A stretch of 64,000 bases of DNA from Pseudoalteromonas luteoviolacea (GCF_000814765.1 NZ_JWIC01000010.1:320001-384000), one strand, 5' to 3'; shown: positions 53,891-63,061, numbered from the stretch's first letter. Translations and numbers: made by a program. Notes: a model not told the origin generated them from the letters alone.

Positions 53891-55263
53891 AGCAAGATCA
53901 TGCTCACTAAAAGATACCCGGCTAGCGCCAGTGCTCCCCCCGTCAGTGCGTAGGGGAGCTGAGTTTTTACATGAGTCAATAAATCACAGCCGGACGCTAA
54001 CGCTGAAACCGCAGTGGTATCGGAAATGGGCGAGCAATGATCACCAAATACACCGCCACTCAAAATCGCTCCGATAACCAACGAGGGAGGCAGCCCCAAA
54101 GTTTGAATAAGCGGTACCCCAATAGGTATTAAGATGGCAAATGTTCCCCAAGACGTTCCCGTTGTAAAGGACACAATGGCCCCAGTTAAAAATATGGCAG
54201 GCACAATCAAATAAATGGGAAGATACGCCCCCACTAACTGCGCCACGAATACACCAGTTCCTAATTCTTTTAAACTGGCACCTAACGTTAACGACAAGAG
54301 CACAATACTCACTAAAGGTAACAACTCTCCCATCCCTTTAAACCCGATATCAACCAGCTGGTGATGGGTAAACTGTCGTTCTTTTAAAAGTAGAAAATAA
54401 GCAACCGTACACGCTAAAATGGTTGCATAAAGCACGGATTTAGATCCACTACCATGAGCAAGCTCGCCATTCCCTGTCCAATACATAAAACCGACCATAC
54501 CAAAGATAAGCGTGCCCAAAGGAGCCAACATAAAACGCGCCTTAGAAGCCTGTGGGCCTGAATCCACCTCAAGCTGTTCTTGTTTGAGCTCCGATTCTGC
54601 AACTTTCATCGGGCCATGCACTTTATCGAACACAATTGTATAAAGTACAATCAATAAGGCGATAATCGCATAGAAGTTGAAGGCGACACTGCCCCATAAA
54701 ATACTGACCGCAGATTGTTCCAAGTCATAGTTACTCAACAAGCCAAGTACATAAGCGCCCCAACCATTGAGTAGTATCAAAATACATACTGGCGCACTTG
54801 TACTGTCGATAATATAAGCAAGTCGGGCACGACTCATTTTAAATTTATCAAATAAACCTCGAGAAACAATCCCGGCGGTGAGTACGCTCATGTTCGATTC
54901 TATAAACACGGCAGTGCCCGTAAACATGGTGAGTAAACCTACTTGCTTTTTACTTTGTGCAACGCCTATATTCATCAATTTTTGCACTGTCGCAGACACC
55001 CCTCCTGACTCTCTGATAAAAGCCAGCAAAGCACCAATTACAATGCTAAAGATCAATATTCGACTATTCCCTGATGAGGTTACTACCCCAATTATTCGTT
55101 CAATACTATTAATAAATGTAACGAAAATAGACTGCGTTTCCCCTGTAATAACCAGTAAAAACTCTGATGAAATTAAAGCTAAGATTAATGCTAAAATGAC
55201 TTCTTTTCGCCAAAAAACAACGACAATGGCTATCAAGGGTGGCAAAATAGAATACCAAGACAT
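53887..55263 (-). CDS. NhaC-type Na+/H+ antiporter family protein
   Basis: A 458-residue inner-membrane carrier with about 11-12 helices. It fits the NhaC family, with the motif FTTGTSWGTFAILIPIG near 370 and GGVFGDHCSPISDT near 410. In some members the substrate is not sodium alone but an organic acid or amino acid. It is divergent from an RpiR/MurR regulator and close to a muramidase gene, so uptake of a peptidoglycan-derived compound is conceivable. The ribosome site upstream of 55263 is AAGGAAAG. Confidence 0.82.
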   Translation of the reverse strand: MSWYSILPPLIAIVVVFWRKEVILALILALISSEFLLVITGETQSIFVTFINSIERIIGVVTSSGNSRILIFSIVIGALLAFIRESGGVSATVQKLMNIGVAQSKKQVGLLTMFTGTAVFIESNMSVLTAGIVSRGLFDKFKMSRARLAYIIDSTSAPVCILILLNGWGAYVLGLLSNYDLEQSAVSILWGSVAFNFYAIIALLIVLYTIVFDKVHGPMKVAESELKQEQLEVDSGPQASKARFMLAPLGTLIFGMVGFMYWTGNGELAHGSGSKSVLYATILACTVAYFLLLKERQFTHHQLVDIGFKGMGELLPLVSIVLLSLTLGASLKELGTGVFVAQLVGAYLPIYLIVPAIFLTGAIVSFTTGTSWGTFAILIPIGVPLIQTLGLPPSLVIGAILSGGVFGDHCSPISDTTAVSALASGCDLLTHVKTQLPYALTGGALALAGYLLVSMILL

Positions 55264-55558
55264 AGCTTTCCTTTTTTGTTTTAATTAGGTGAAAAGCACT
55301 GAAAACAGTAGCTAATTAAGGTTGCAAGAGGTAAAACCCCAACGACAACTGAACAAATTATCATCATGGTAGCTTAAACGCTTTGGTAAAAAAACCAAGT
55401 ATTTCGGGCACATAATTTCACAAATGCAACAATAGTACCTTAACTAGAGCCGCATAAATCAAAAAACGCAATAATATTCCGAAACAATCTATCGCAACGT
55501 TCCAATTGAACCTATAATATGGACAGTTTAAGTTAGTTTTAGTTACCAGGTGATCCTC
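55264..55558. other. Divergent regulatory region between antiporter and RpiR genes
   Basis: 295 bp of AT-rich sequence. It should hold both promoters and possibly an operator for the RpiR protein. No palindrome is convincing. Confidence 0.5.
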
Positions 55559-56407
55559 ATGTCTACTTTTGTAAAAATAAAGGCTTTGAAGCCTTCACTG
55601 TCACAAAGTGAAGCAAAGTTAGCAGACTTTACGTTAAAGTCAGGTTCAAAAATTCGAGGCCTATCTTCGATAGAGCTTGCAAAATCAGCAGGTGTTAGTC
55701 AGTCAAGTGTTGTAAAGTTTGCTCAGAAACTAGGTTATAAAGGGTTTCCAGCATTCAAATTAGCTGTCGTCGATGCGCTAAATGAACAAACACAAGAAGA
55801 TACGCCGCTATCAAATGAAATTGATCAGAATGACTCTATTGCCCATATCTCTGAAAAGTTGATTGCTAATCAGCAAGCAACTCTCGTTGCTACCAGCAAA
55901 TTAAATACACCAGAGTTATTTGAGCAAGCGGTTCAGGCAATCAAAGGGGCAAAAAAAGTAATGGTATGTGCGATTGGTTCAACGCATACCATGGCACAAG
56001 ATTTAACGTTAAAATTACAAAAACTAGGCGTGTGTGCTGTTACACATGTTGATGAGTTGAGTGCAGCCAGCTATGTGGCTACCATGGGCAAAGATGACCT
56101 ATTCATTTGTTTGAGTAATTCTGGCGCGGTCAAAAGCATTGTTAAGCTTGCACAGCAGGCCAAAACAAATGAGTGCCAAATCTTAGCTTTGACACGTTAT
56201 GGTCATAGTGAGTTAGCCAATTATGCCGATAACTGCCTATACTGCATTCAGGAAACAGAAGCTGTTAAACACTCAGCAGTGTTAACACGTGCATCGCTAG
56301 GATATTTAATTGACGTTCTATTTATCTCTTTAGCTCAGTCAAACCTACACTGGCAACGCCGTGCAGACCGCTCAAATGAATATATGAGCGATATGCTAAA
56401 TATCTAG
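55559..56407 (+). CDS. RpiR/MurR-family transcriptional regulator
   Basis: A 282-residue repressor with an N-terminal helix-turn-helix of the RpiR type (about 5-75: LADFTLKSGSKIRGLSSIELAKSAGVSQSSVVKFAQKLG) and a C-terminal SIS domain (about 120-245: VMVCAIGSTHTMAQDL and CLSNSGAVKSIVK) that binds sugar phosphates. It may sense MurNAc-6-phosphate, as MurR does; I infer this from the muramidase gene that follows. The ATG at 55559 has AGGTGA upstream. It is divergent from the antiporter. Confidence 0.88.
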   Translation: MSTFVKIKALKPSLSQSEAKLADFTLKSGSKIRGLSSIELAKSAGVSQSSVVKFAQKLGYKGFPAFKLAVVDALNEQTQEDTPLSNEIDQNDSIAHISEKLIANQQATLVATSKLNTPELFEQAVQAIKGAKKVMVCAIGSTHTMAQDLTLKLQKLGVCAVTHVDELSAASYVATMGKDDLFICLSNSGAVKSIVKLAQQAKTNECQILALTRYGHSELANYADNCLYCIQETEAVKHSAVLTRASLGYLIDVLFISLAQSNLHWQRRADRSNEYMSDMLNI

Positions 56408-56425
56408 TAATTAATGCTATGTGCC

Positions 56426-57589
56426 TTATCTCTGATATAACAGATAAGGCACTCTTTTCTTTTCAAACTCTGCTATCTCTTGGCGCCAAATCGCTTCTAT
56501 TTGATGTGCTTTCAAGCCTTGCTCTAATGCCAGCCTGATAATATTCGTGCCTGCTAATTTATCCAAAAACTTAGGTGATGTAAAAAAGCGCTGATTTTGT
56601 TGTTCAAACGCGGTGTATGCTTCGACAAACCAAGTGAGATCAAAACCTGTGTGAACGCTCTTGCGCAAATCCTGCCCCCAGACTTGCTCCCCTTCTAATT
56701 TTGGAAAGCGAGCAGCACCTATGATTGAACGAGGTGAAAAGCCAAATTCTCCAAGTCTAACTTGGTGATGCCCAAATACTTGGAAGGGAAAATCAGTTCC
56801 CCGCCCGATAGACACAGCCGTCGCTTCAAAAAAACACAATGAAGGATATAAATAAATCGCTTGCTGATTAGGCAAATTTGGGCTGGGTGCGACAGGCAAA
56901 ATGTAGTGATCTAACGCGTCGTATTGAGCAACAGGAATAACATGCAGGTCCAGCTTGCTTGAGCCCGTTAACCACCCCTCTCCTTCAATCATTTGCGCAA
57001 GTTCTCCAACCGTCATACCATGCAAAACTGGAATGGGGTGCATACCTACAAATGAACGAAATGCTGTATCAAGCACAGGGCCACCAATATATTGAATGTT
57101 TGGATTAGGCCTATCTAGCACAATAAATGATTTTTGATGCTCCTTGGCAGCTTGCATCATATAGTGCATGGTACTGATATAAGTATAAAAACGCACACCA
57201 ACATCTTGAATATCAAAAACGAGTACATCTACATCAATCAACATCTCACTGGTAGGGCGTTTTTGCTTTCCATACAAAGAGACAATAGGTAGACCTGTTT
57301 TTACATCAATACTGTTTTCAATATGCGCGCCTGCATCTTGATCCCCTCTAAAGCCATGTTCGGGAGAAAAAATTTTCACAACATGTACCTGATTATTAAT
57401 CAAGAAATCAACTAAATGCGAATCTCTGACCTGTGAGGATTGATTAACTATCAACCCAACACGTTTTCCTTCTAATAAAGGTAGATACCTATTTGATTGC
57501 TGAGCGCCCACTTCTATCGCAACCGCTAGTTTTGTCTGTAATATAAGCAAGAGGATAAAAAATTTGACGTTGAAAGAGCGAATAGACAC
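56426..57589 (-). CDS. NamZ-type exo-beta-N-acetylmuramidase (DUF1343)
   Basis: Exported enzyme of the DUF1343 family, whose characterised member NamZ releases MurNAc from the non-reducing end of peptidoglycan fragments. The 387 residues begin with a signal peptide (to about 24). The family pattern EGKRVGLIVNQSSQV (about 39-53) is followed by FSPEHGFRGDQDAG (about 94-107) and FDIQDVGVRFYTYISTM. The start is GTG at 57589 with AAGGA upstream. It converges on the RpiR gene (19 bp apart). A periplasmic site is inferred from the signal peptide. Confidence 0.88.
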   Translation of the reverse strand: MSIRSFNVKFFILLLILQTKLAVAIEVGAQQSNRYLPLLEGKRVGLIVNQSSQVRDSHLVDFLINNQVHVVKIFSPEHGFRGDQDAGAHIENSIDVKTGLPIVSLYGKQKRPTSEMLIDVDVLVFDIQDVGVRFYTYISTMHYMMQAAKEHQKSFIVLDRPNPNIQYIGGPVLDTAFRSFVGMHPIPVLHGMTVGELAQMIEGEGWLTGSSKLDLHVIPVAQYDALDHYILPVAPSPNLPNQQAIYLYPSLCFFEATAVSIGRGTDFPFQVFGHHQVRLGEFGFSPRSIIGAARFPKLEGEQVWGQDLRKSVHTGFDLTWFVEAYTAFEQQNQRFFTSPKFLDKLAGTNIIRLALEQGLKAHQIEAIWRQEIAEFEKKRVPYLLYQR

Positions 57590-57631
57590 AGCAGTTCCTT
57601 AGGTAAATTAATGCCTTGAGAATATGCCTGA

Positions 57632-57886
57632 TCATAAACCAAAAAAGAATCTTTTTTTGATTTTTACGTGCGCTTCAATTTGAATATTTTTTAGTAAAAA
57701 GAATGGTTTCACAATTTCCAATTGTGCTTTAGTAAGACACTTCTTTTTAAGTGCGACTAAAATTTCCTCTTGTGCTAGTGTCGCATCTTTAAAACCACAA
57801 TCAACAAATACAGTACTTTCTTCATGCTGTAGCCTAATGTCTTGATATAGCAGCGCCAGCTGCGTCCCTGTGTAAGTCGAATTCAT
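57632..57886 (-). CDS. Small protein of unknown function
   Basis: An 84-residue protein with no signal peptide, no membrane helix and a basic C-terminus (IKKRFFFGL). The N-terminal half has alternating hydrophobic residues. I do not recognise it. The ATG at 57886 has AGGGGA at proper spacing, so it is likely translated. It lies upstream of namZ on the same strand, 42 bp from it, and may be co-transcribed. Confidence 0.6.
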   Translation of the reverse strand: MNSTYTGTQLALLYQDIRLQHEESTVFVDCGFKDATLAQEEILVALKKKCLTKAQLEIVKPFFLLKNIQIEAHVKIKKRFFFGL

Positions 57887-58596
57887 ATAACTTCCCCTAT
57901 TACTTAGCTAATTTTAAACACAAGCATAGTGAAGTGCTAGCCATAAATATTGGACAAATACGACATATTCATGACATTGGTTATCTGAGATGTACTTTTT
58001 GAAGAGTGAACCTCTGGGTGGCTCAAAATGCCTAGCGGCATTCAAATGTCTAAGTCTATTCAAATTTCAGACATAAAAAATGATATTCGTCGGTGTTTAT
58101 CTCATGTTTTATTACTTGAGTGAAGTAAATTTATGTCATCTCAAAAGAGATGGCGGACGCGGGACGTACTTTTTGAAGAGTGAACCTCTGGGTGGCTCAA
58201 AATGCCTAGCGGCATTCAGATGTCTAAGTCTATTCAAATTTCAGACATAAAAAATGATATTCGTCGGTGTTTATCTCATGTTTTATTACTTGAGTGAAGT
58301 AAATTTATGTCATCTCAAAAGAGATGGCGGACGCGGGACGTACTTTTTTAAGAGTGAACCTCTGGGTGGCTCAAATTGCCTAGCGGCATTCAGGTGTCTA
58401 AGTCTATTCAAACTTCAGACATAAAAAATGATATTCGTCGGTGTTTATCTCATGTTTTATTACTTGAGTGAAGTAAATTTATGTCACCTCAAAAGAGATG
58501 GCGGACGCGGGACGTACTTTTTGAAGAGTGAACCTCTGGATGGCTCAAATTGCCTAGCGGCATTCAGGTGTCTAAGTCTATTCAAATTTCAGACAT

Positions 58597-58618
58597 AAAA
58601 AAACCGACTTTCGTCGGT
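58597..58618 (-). terminator. Terminator in repeat unit 4
   Basis: ACCGAC / GTCGGT stem with a 4-nt loop followed by seven T on the minus strand. It is a second terminator behind the one in unit 5. Confidence 0.75.
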
Positions 58619-58771
58619 GTTTATCTCATGTTTTATTACTTGAGTGAAGTAAATTAATGTCATCTCAAATAGATGGCGGACGCGGGACGTACTTTTTGAA
58701 GAGTGAACCTCTGGGTGGCTCAAAATGCCTAGCGGCATTCAAATATCTAAGTCTATTCAAATTTCAGACAT

Positions 58772-58793
58772 AAAAAAACCGACTTTCGTCGGT
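58772..58793 (-). terminator. Terminator of the tRNA-Ser/Arg transcript (repeat unit 5)
   Basis: ACCGAC / GTCGGT stem with a 4-nt loop followed by seven T on the minus strand. It is the first terminator met about 57 bp after the last tRNA-Arg. Confidence 0.85.
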
Positions 58794-58849
58794 GTTTATC
58801 TCATGTTTTATTACTTGAGTGAAGTAAATTTATGTCATCTCAAAAGAGA

Positions 58850-58926
58850 TGGCGGACGCGGGAGGATTCGAACCTCCGACCGCCTGGTTCGTAGCCAGGT
58901 ACTCTATCCAGCTGAGCTACGCGTCC
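58850..58926 (-). tRNA. tRNA-Arg(ACG), copy 1
   Basis: 77 nt with CCA; anticodon loop CTACGAA gives ACG (read as ICG). It is the last tRNA of the transcript. Confidence 0.97.
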
Positions 58927-58984
58927 GCAATATCAGTTTTAACACTCGATAAGTGCCTCTTATATTTTTCCACTTAGAGATAAG

Positions 58985-59061
58985 TGGCGGACGCGGGAGG
59001 ATTCGAACCTCCGACCGCCTGGTTCGTAGCCAGGTACTCTATCCAGCTGAGCTACGCGTCC
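58985..59061 (-). tRNA. tRNA-Arg(ACG), copy 2
   Basis: 77 nt with CCA, identical to copy 1. A 58-nt spacer with a CCACTT/AAGTGG hairpin follows the CCA. Confidence 0.97.
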
Positions 59062-59119
59062 GTCATATCAGTTTTAACACGTGATAAGTGCCTCTTTTAT
59101 TTTTCCACTTAGAGATAAG

Positions 59120-59196
59120 TGGCGGACGCGGGAGGATTCGAACCTCCGACCGCCTGGTTCGTAGCCAGGTACTCTATCCAGCTGAGCTACGCGTCC
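59120..59196 (-). tRNA. tRNA-Arg(ACG), copy 3
   Basis: 77 nt with CCA, identical to copy 1; 58-nt spacer to copy 2. Confidence 0.97.
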
Positions 59197-59254
59197 GTCA
59201 TATCAATTTTAGCACTCGATAAGTGCCCCTTTTATTTTTCCACTTAGAGATAAG

Positions 59255-59331
59255 TGGCGGACGCGGGAGGATTCGAACCTCCGACCGCCTGGTTCGTAGC
59301 CAGGTACTCTATCCAGCTGAGCTACGCGTCC
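59255..59331 (-). tRNA. tRNA-Arg(ACG), copy 4
   Basis: 77 nt with CCA, identical to copy 1; 58-nt spacer to copy 3. Confidence 0.97.
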
Positions 59332-59389
59332 GTCATATCAATTTTAACACGTGATAAGTGCCTCTTTTATTTTTCCACTTAGAGATAAG

Positions 59390-59466
59390 TGGCGGACGCG
59401 GGAGGATTCGAACCTCCGACCGCCTGGTTCGTAGCCAGGTACTCTATCCAGCTGAGCTACGCGTCC
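59390..59466 (-). tRNA. tRNA-Arg(ACG), copy 5
   Basis: 77 nt with CCA, identical to copy 1; 58-nt spacer to copy 4. Confidence 0.97.
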
Positions 59467-59524
59467 GTCATATCAGTTTTAACACATGATAAGTGCCTCT
59501 TTTATTTTTCCACTTAGAGATAAG

Positions 59525-59601
59525 TGGCGGACGCGGGAGGATTCGAACCTCCGACCGCCTGGTTCGTAGCCAGGTACTCTATCCAGCTGAGCTACGCGTC
59601 C
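59525..59601 (-). tRNA. tRNA-Arg(ACG), copy 6
   Basis: 77 nt with CCA, identical to copy 1. It is 24 nt after tRNA-Ser in the same transcript. Confidence 0.97.
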
Positions 59602-59625
59602 AATTACAAAGATAACCATTATAAA

Positions 59626-59718
59626 TGGCGGAGGGGGAGGGATTCGAACCCTCGATAGGGCTACAAACCCTATACTCCCTTAGCAGGGGAGCGCCTTCAG
59701 CCACTCGGCCACCTCTCC
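59626..59718 (-). tRNA. tRNA-Ser(GCT)
   Basis: 93 nt with CCA and a long variable arm; anticodon loop CTGCTAA gives GCT. It is first in the Ser-Arg transcript, an order also found in E. coli (serV-argVYZQ). Confidence 0.97.
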
Positions 59719-59733
59719 GTCTTTGTGGGGCGT

Positions 59734-59761
59734 ATAATATAGAACAGAAAAAATAAGTCAA
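59734..59761 (-). promoter_or_regulatory. Promoter of the tRNA-Ser/Arg array
   Basis: On the minus strand TTGACT, 16 bp, TATTAT, then a GC-rich discriminator (ACGCCCC) as in stringently controlled stable-RNA promoters. It starts about 15 bp before the tRNA-Ser gene. Confidence 0.85.
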
Positions 59762-59832
59762 ACACTTTTCTTGTAAAAAATGACTATCTGGTGACAGATT
59801 GAACACACTGTCTTTTTTTCTAACAAATTGCT

Positions 59833-60018
59833 CTAATCATAGTCATTTCTTGGGGTTGGAGAAGAAGTAAATTGGCTCATCAGGCGCTGCTTACGATCAA
59901 AAACCTCTTCAAGGTAGGAGTCTAAATAGCCTAGTTTCTGAAACTCGTTGATACACTGTCTGCAATATTCCCTTCTTGCAGCTTCATGCTTGATTTGTTC
60001 TTCATCTATTTTCGGCAT
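59833..60018 (-). CDS. Small hydrophilic protein of unknown function
   Basis: A 61-residue protein with mixed charge and a CRQC pair near residue 19; no signal peptide or membrane helix. I recognise no family. The ATG at 60018 has only a weak ribosome site (AATAAGAA). It lies downstream of lysS, beyond its terminator, and 70 bp upstream of the tRNA promoter. The CxxC and overall build suggest a small metal-binding or partner protein. It could also be spurious. Confidence 0.5.
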   Translation of the reverse strand: MPKIDEEQIKHEAARREYCRQCINEFQKLGYLDSYLEEVFDRKQRLMSQFTSSPTPRNDYD

Positions 60019-60225
60019 AATTTATGTATTCTTATTGCTTATTATCTGTGATTCATCCTAAATGCCCACACAGTATAGGAATGCATAATTAAATTGCCAA
60101 CTAAGCCACTTTAGAAATTTTGTTTTTATTTCAGAAACAAAAACAATAAAGCACTGTTTTAGAATATAAAGAAGAAAATTATTGCTAAATAATGAATTAT
60201 TTTTGAGAAATGTCTTACACAGATA

Positions 60226-60255
60226 AAAGAAAAGCGCTCAATGGCGCTTTTCTTT
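60226..60255 (-). terminator. Terminator of lysS
   Basis: AAAGAAAAGCGC / GCGCTTTTCTTT, a perfect 12-bp repeat with a 6-nt loop, T-rich on both strands, 10 bp after the lysS stop. Confidence 0.9.
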
Positions 60256-60265
60256 CGATATTATT

Positions 60266-61807
60266 TTAGTCAGCTTGCGGGCGCATATGCGGGAACAAGA
60301 TAACGTCTTTAATCGTTGGTGAGTCAGTAAATAACATCACTAAACGGTCAATACCGATACCTTCACCAGCCGTTGGCGGAAGACCATACTCTAGTGCTTG
60401 AATATAATCAGCATCGTAGTGCATTGCTTCATCATCACCAGCATCTTTCTCTTCTACCTGGCGTGCAAAACGCTCAGCCTGATCTTGTGCGTCGTTAAGC
60501 TCAGAGAAACCATTCGCCAATTCACGACCACCTACGAAAAACTCGAAACGGTCAGTGATGAATGGGTTTTCATCGTTACGACGAGCAAGTGGTGACACTT
60601 CCCACGGGTACTCAGTAATGAAAGTCGGTTGAATTAGCTTGTGCTCTGCGGTTTCTTCAAAGATCTCACATAAGAACTTGCCAGCACCCCATACACATTT
60701 TTCAGGGATCTTTACGTGTACTTTCTTCGCGTAAGTCACGAGCTCATCGAAGTGGTTTTCAGGATCTTTAAAGATGTGCGCGATTTCTTCAGCATCTGGA
60801 CCATACTTGATGATGGCATCTGCCATAGATAGACGCTCAAACTGCTTACCGAAGTCATATTCGATAGTCTCAGTGACTTCGCCTTCAGCGTTCTTAACTG
60901 TGTTAATCACTGTTGTCGTACCAAGCACATCTTGTGCAACAGTACGTAGCATGTCTTCAGTTAAGTTCATTAGGTCATTGTAGTCAGCGTATGCTTGGTA
61001 GAATTCGATCATGGTGAATTCTGGGTTGTGACGCGTTGAAAGACCTTCGTTACGGAAGTTACGGTTGATCTCGAATACACGGTCAAAGCCACCAACGACT
61101 AAACGCTTAAGATAAAGCTCTGGTGCGATACGTAAATACATGTCGATGTCTAACGCATTGTGGTGAGTCACGAATGGACGCGCCGTTGCACCACCAGGAA
61201 TAACCTGAAGCATTGGCGTTTCAACTTCCATGAAGTCACGCTCAGCTAAGAAACGACGAATGCCTTCAATCACTTTTGAACGAATGCGGAACGTCTCACG
61301 CGTGTCCATGTTCGTGATCAGGTCAACGTAACGCTGACGGTATTTTGCTTCTTGGTCTGTTAGACCATGGAACTTCTCTGGTAATGGACGTAGTGACTTA
61401 GTTAGTAGCTCGTACTGAACCATGTCTACGTAAAGGTCACCTTTACCAGATTTATGAAGTGGGCCAGAAACACCGATGATGTCTCCGATATCAAGTTGGC
61501 CATACTTTTCTTTTAGTGCTTTTTGCACATCTTTAGAAGCATACGCCTGAATTCGGCCTTTCATATCTTGTAATACGAGGAAAGGACCGCGCTTTGCCAG
61601 GATACGACCAGCTACTGACACCTGATGGTCTAATTCAACAAGCTCTTCTTTCGATTTATCACCAAACTTAGCCTGTAGATCAGCCGTATAATCTTCACGG
61701 CGGAAGGTGTTCGGGTGGCCATTGGCATCACAATTCTCACGAATTGAGTCCAATTTTGCGCGACGCTCAGCAATGAGTTTGTTTTCGTCTTGGATTTGAT
61801 CTGTCAT
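60266..61807 (-). CDS. lysS: Lysyl-tRNA synthetase
   Basis: Class II synthetase that charges tRNA-Lys. The 513 residues are close to E. coli LysS (505). The OB-fold anticodon domain occupies about 60-160 (VAGRILAKRGPFLVLQDMKG). The class II core has motif 2 (FRNEGLSTRHNPEFTMIEFYQAYADY) and motif 3 (GEGIGIDRLVMLF) near the end. It follows prfB by 27 bp, as in E. coli. The ribosome site is weak (AAGAG). A strong terminator follows. Confidence 0.96.
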   Translation of the reverse strand: MTDQIQDENKLIAERRAKLDSIRENCDANGHPNTFRREDYTADLQAKFGDKSKEELVELDHQVSVAGRILAKRGPFLVLQDMKGRIQAYASKDVQKALKEKYGQLDIGDIIGVSGPLHKSGKGDLYVDMVQYELLTKSLRPLPEKFHGLTDQEAKYRQRYVDLITNMDTRETFRIRSKVIEGIRRFLAERDFMEVETPMLQVIPGGATARPFVTHHNALDIDMYLRIAPELYLKRLVVGGFDRVFEINRNFRNEGLSTRHNPEFTMIEFYQAYADYNDLMNLTEDMLRTVAQDVLGTTTVINTVKNAEGEVTETIEYDFGKQFERLSMADAIIKYGPDAEEIAHIFKDPENHFDELVTYAKKVHVKIPEKCVWGAGKFLCEIFEETAEHKLIQPTFITEYPWEVSPLARRNDENPFITDRFEFFVGGRELANGFSELNDAQDQAERFARQVEEKDAGDDEAMHYDADYIQALEYGLPPTAGEGIGIDRLVMLFTDSPTIKDVILFPHMRPQAD

Positions 61808-61834
61808 TTTATAGCTCTTAGTTTAGCTTGTTGA

Positions 61835-62933
61835 TTAAAGGCCTGATTTCAGGCTAGCTTCGATAAATTTATCTAAATCACCGTCTAATACTGCTTGAGT
61901 ATTACGGTTTTCAACACCGGTACGTAAATCTTTAATACGAGAATCGTCTAATACGTATGAACGAATTTGACTCCCCCAACCGATATCAGATTTGGCATCT
62001 TCTTGAGACTGCTTTTCGGCGTTTTGTTTTTTCATTTCAAGTTCAAACAATTTAGCTTTTAACTGCTTCATTGCTTGCGCCTTGTTTTTGTGCTGTGAAC
62101 GGTCATTCTGACACTGCACAACAGTATTTGTTGGTAAGTGGGTAATACGTACCGCAGACTCTGTACGGTTTACGTGCTGACCACCCGCACCCGACGCGCG
62201 ATATACGTCAATACGTAAATCCGCTGGGTTAATATCAATTTCAATATTGTCGTCAATTTCTGGGTAAATAAATGCAGAGGCAAACGAAGTATGACGACGA
62301 CCTGTTGAGTCGAATGGGCTCTTACGCACTAAGCGATGTACACCAGTTTCTGTGCGTAACCAACCGTAGGCATATTCACCTGACACACGTACCGTTGCAC
62401 CTTTAATGCCGGCAACGTCACCATCAGTTGCTTCAACGATTTCAACTTTGAAGCCTTTTGCTTCAGCCCAGCGCAGATACATACGCAGTAGCATGTTACA
62501 CCAGTCTTGCGCTTCAGTACCGCCCGAACCTGATTGTAAATCGATGTAGGCATCGTTGGCATCCTGCTCACCTGAGAACATGCGGCGGAATTCTAGTTTT
62601 TCTAATTGACCAACTAAGCCTTCTACTTCTTGCTGTGCTTCAACGAAAGTATCTTCATCTTCCGCTTCTACAGCAAGCTCTACCAAGCCTTCAGCATCGT
62701 CTGCGCCACCAACAAGGTTATCAATGGTTTCAACAATCGCTTCTAGGTTCGATTTTTCACGGCCCAGCGCTTGGGCTTTTTCTGGCTCATTCCATACTGC
62801 TGGATCTTCAAGTTCGGCATTGACTTCCTCTAAACGCTCTTGTTTTAGAGCATAGTCAAAGATACCCCCGAAGAAGCTCAGTACGTTCGCGAATTTCCTT
62901 GATTTGGTTAATCACAGGATTCACTTCAAACAT
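61835..62933 (-). CDS. prfB: Peptide chain release factor 2, with programmed +1 frameshift
   Basis: RF2 recognises UGA and UAA stop codons. The gene is in two frames. Codons 1-25 start at the ATG at 62933 (MFEVNPVIN...), then an in-frame TGA at 62856-62858 must be bypassed by a +1 shift to continue as DYALKQERLEE in the next frame. The total is 365 residues, as in E. coli. The recognition tripeptide SPF is in RKSPFDSTGRR, and the GGQ catalytic loop is in SGAGGQHVNRT. GGAG precedes the ATG. It lies between recJ and lysS, the conserved recJ-prfB-lysS order. It is not a pseudogene. Confidence 0.96.
62855..62870 (-). promoter_or_regulatory. prfB programmed frameshift signal
   Basis: On the minus strand CGGGGGTATCTTTGAC: a Shine-Dalgarno-like GGGGG, then the CTT slip codon and the TGA stop at codon 26. 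It matches the E. coli signal apart from one base (C for A before the G run). RF2 shortage favours the shift, a known autoregulation. Confidence 0.95.
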
Positions 62934-63061
62934 CTACATTACTCCAATTTACGCCTTTAACATCTAGCCCATACACCGTAATTTCTTCGCTATCCTACGG
63001 CGTTTATTAAGACAGGCTATCTAAACGGCCAATAGTAACAAAATTTACCACCATATATCAG

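Larger units (their letters stand above)
57992..58863 (-). repeat. Five tandem copies of a 174-175 bp repeat
   Basis: Units begin at 57992, 58166, 58340, 58514 and 58689, with period 174, 174, 174 and 175. Each ends with the last 14-15 bases of tRNA-Arg (TGGCGGACGCGGGA on the + strand) and runs into the next unit. Each also holds a small hairpin (AATGCC / GGCATT) and a terminator-like element, which is intact in units 4 and 5 and damaged in units 1-3. The array lies directly downstream of the six tRNA-Arg genes, read on the minus strand. Confidence 0.93.

Noticed and set aside
58725..58952. 75-codon open frame on the plus strand ending through tRNA-Arg
   Set aside because: It is the known false translation across the antisense of tRNA-Arg (RGRIRTSDRLVRSQVLYPAELR) and a repeat unit.
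57992..59601. CRISPR array or clustered phage repeats
   Set aside because: Repeat units are 135 or 174 bp, built on tRNA genes, with near-identical spacers. No cas gene is present.
59579..59806. 75-codon open frame on the minus strand across tRNA-Ser
   Set aside because: The peptide GGRVAEGAPLLREYRVCSP is the usual false reading of a tRNA-Ser gene.
61835..62686. Reading prfB as a gene starting at 62686 or as a frameshifted pseudogene
   Set aside because: The upstream 25 codons, GGGGG and CTT-TGA-C signal match the programmed frameshift of RF2, so the gene is whole.
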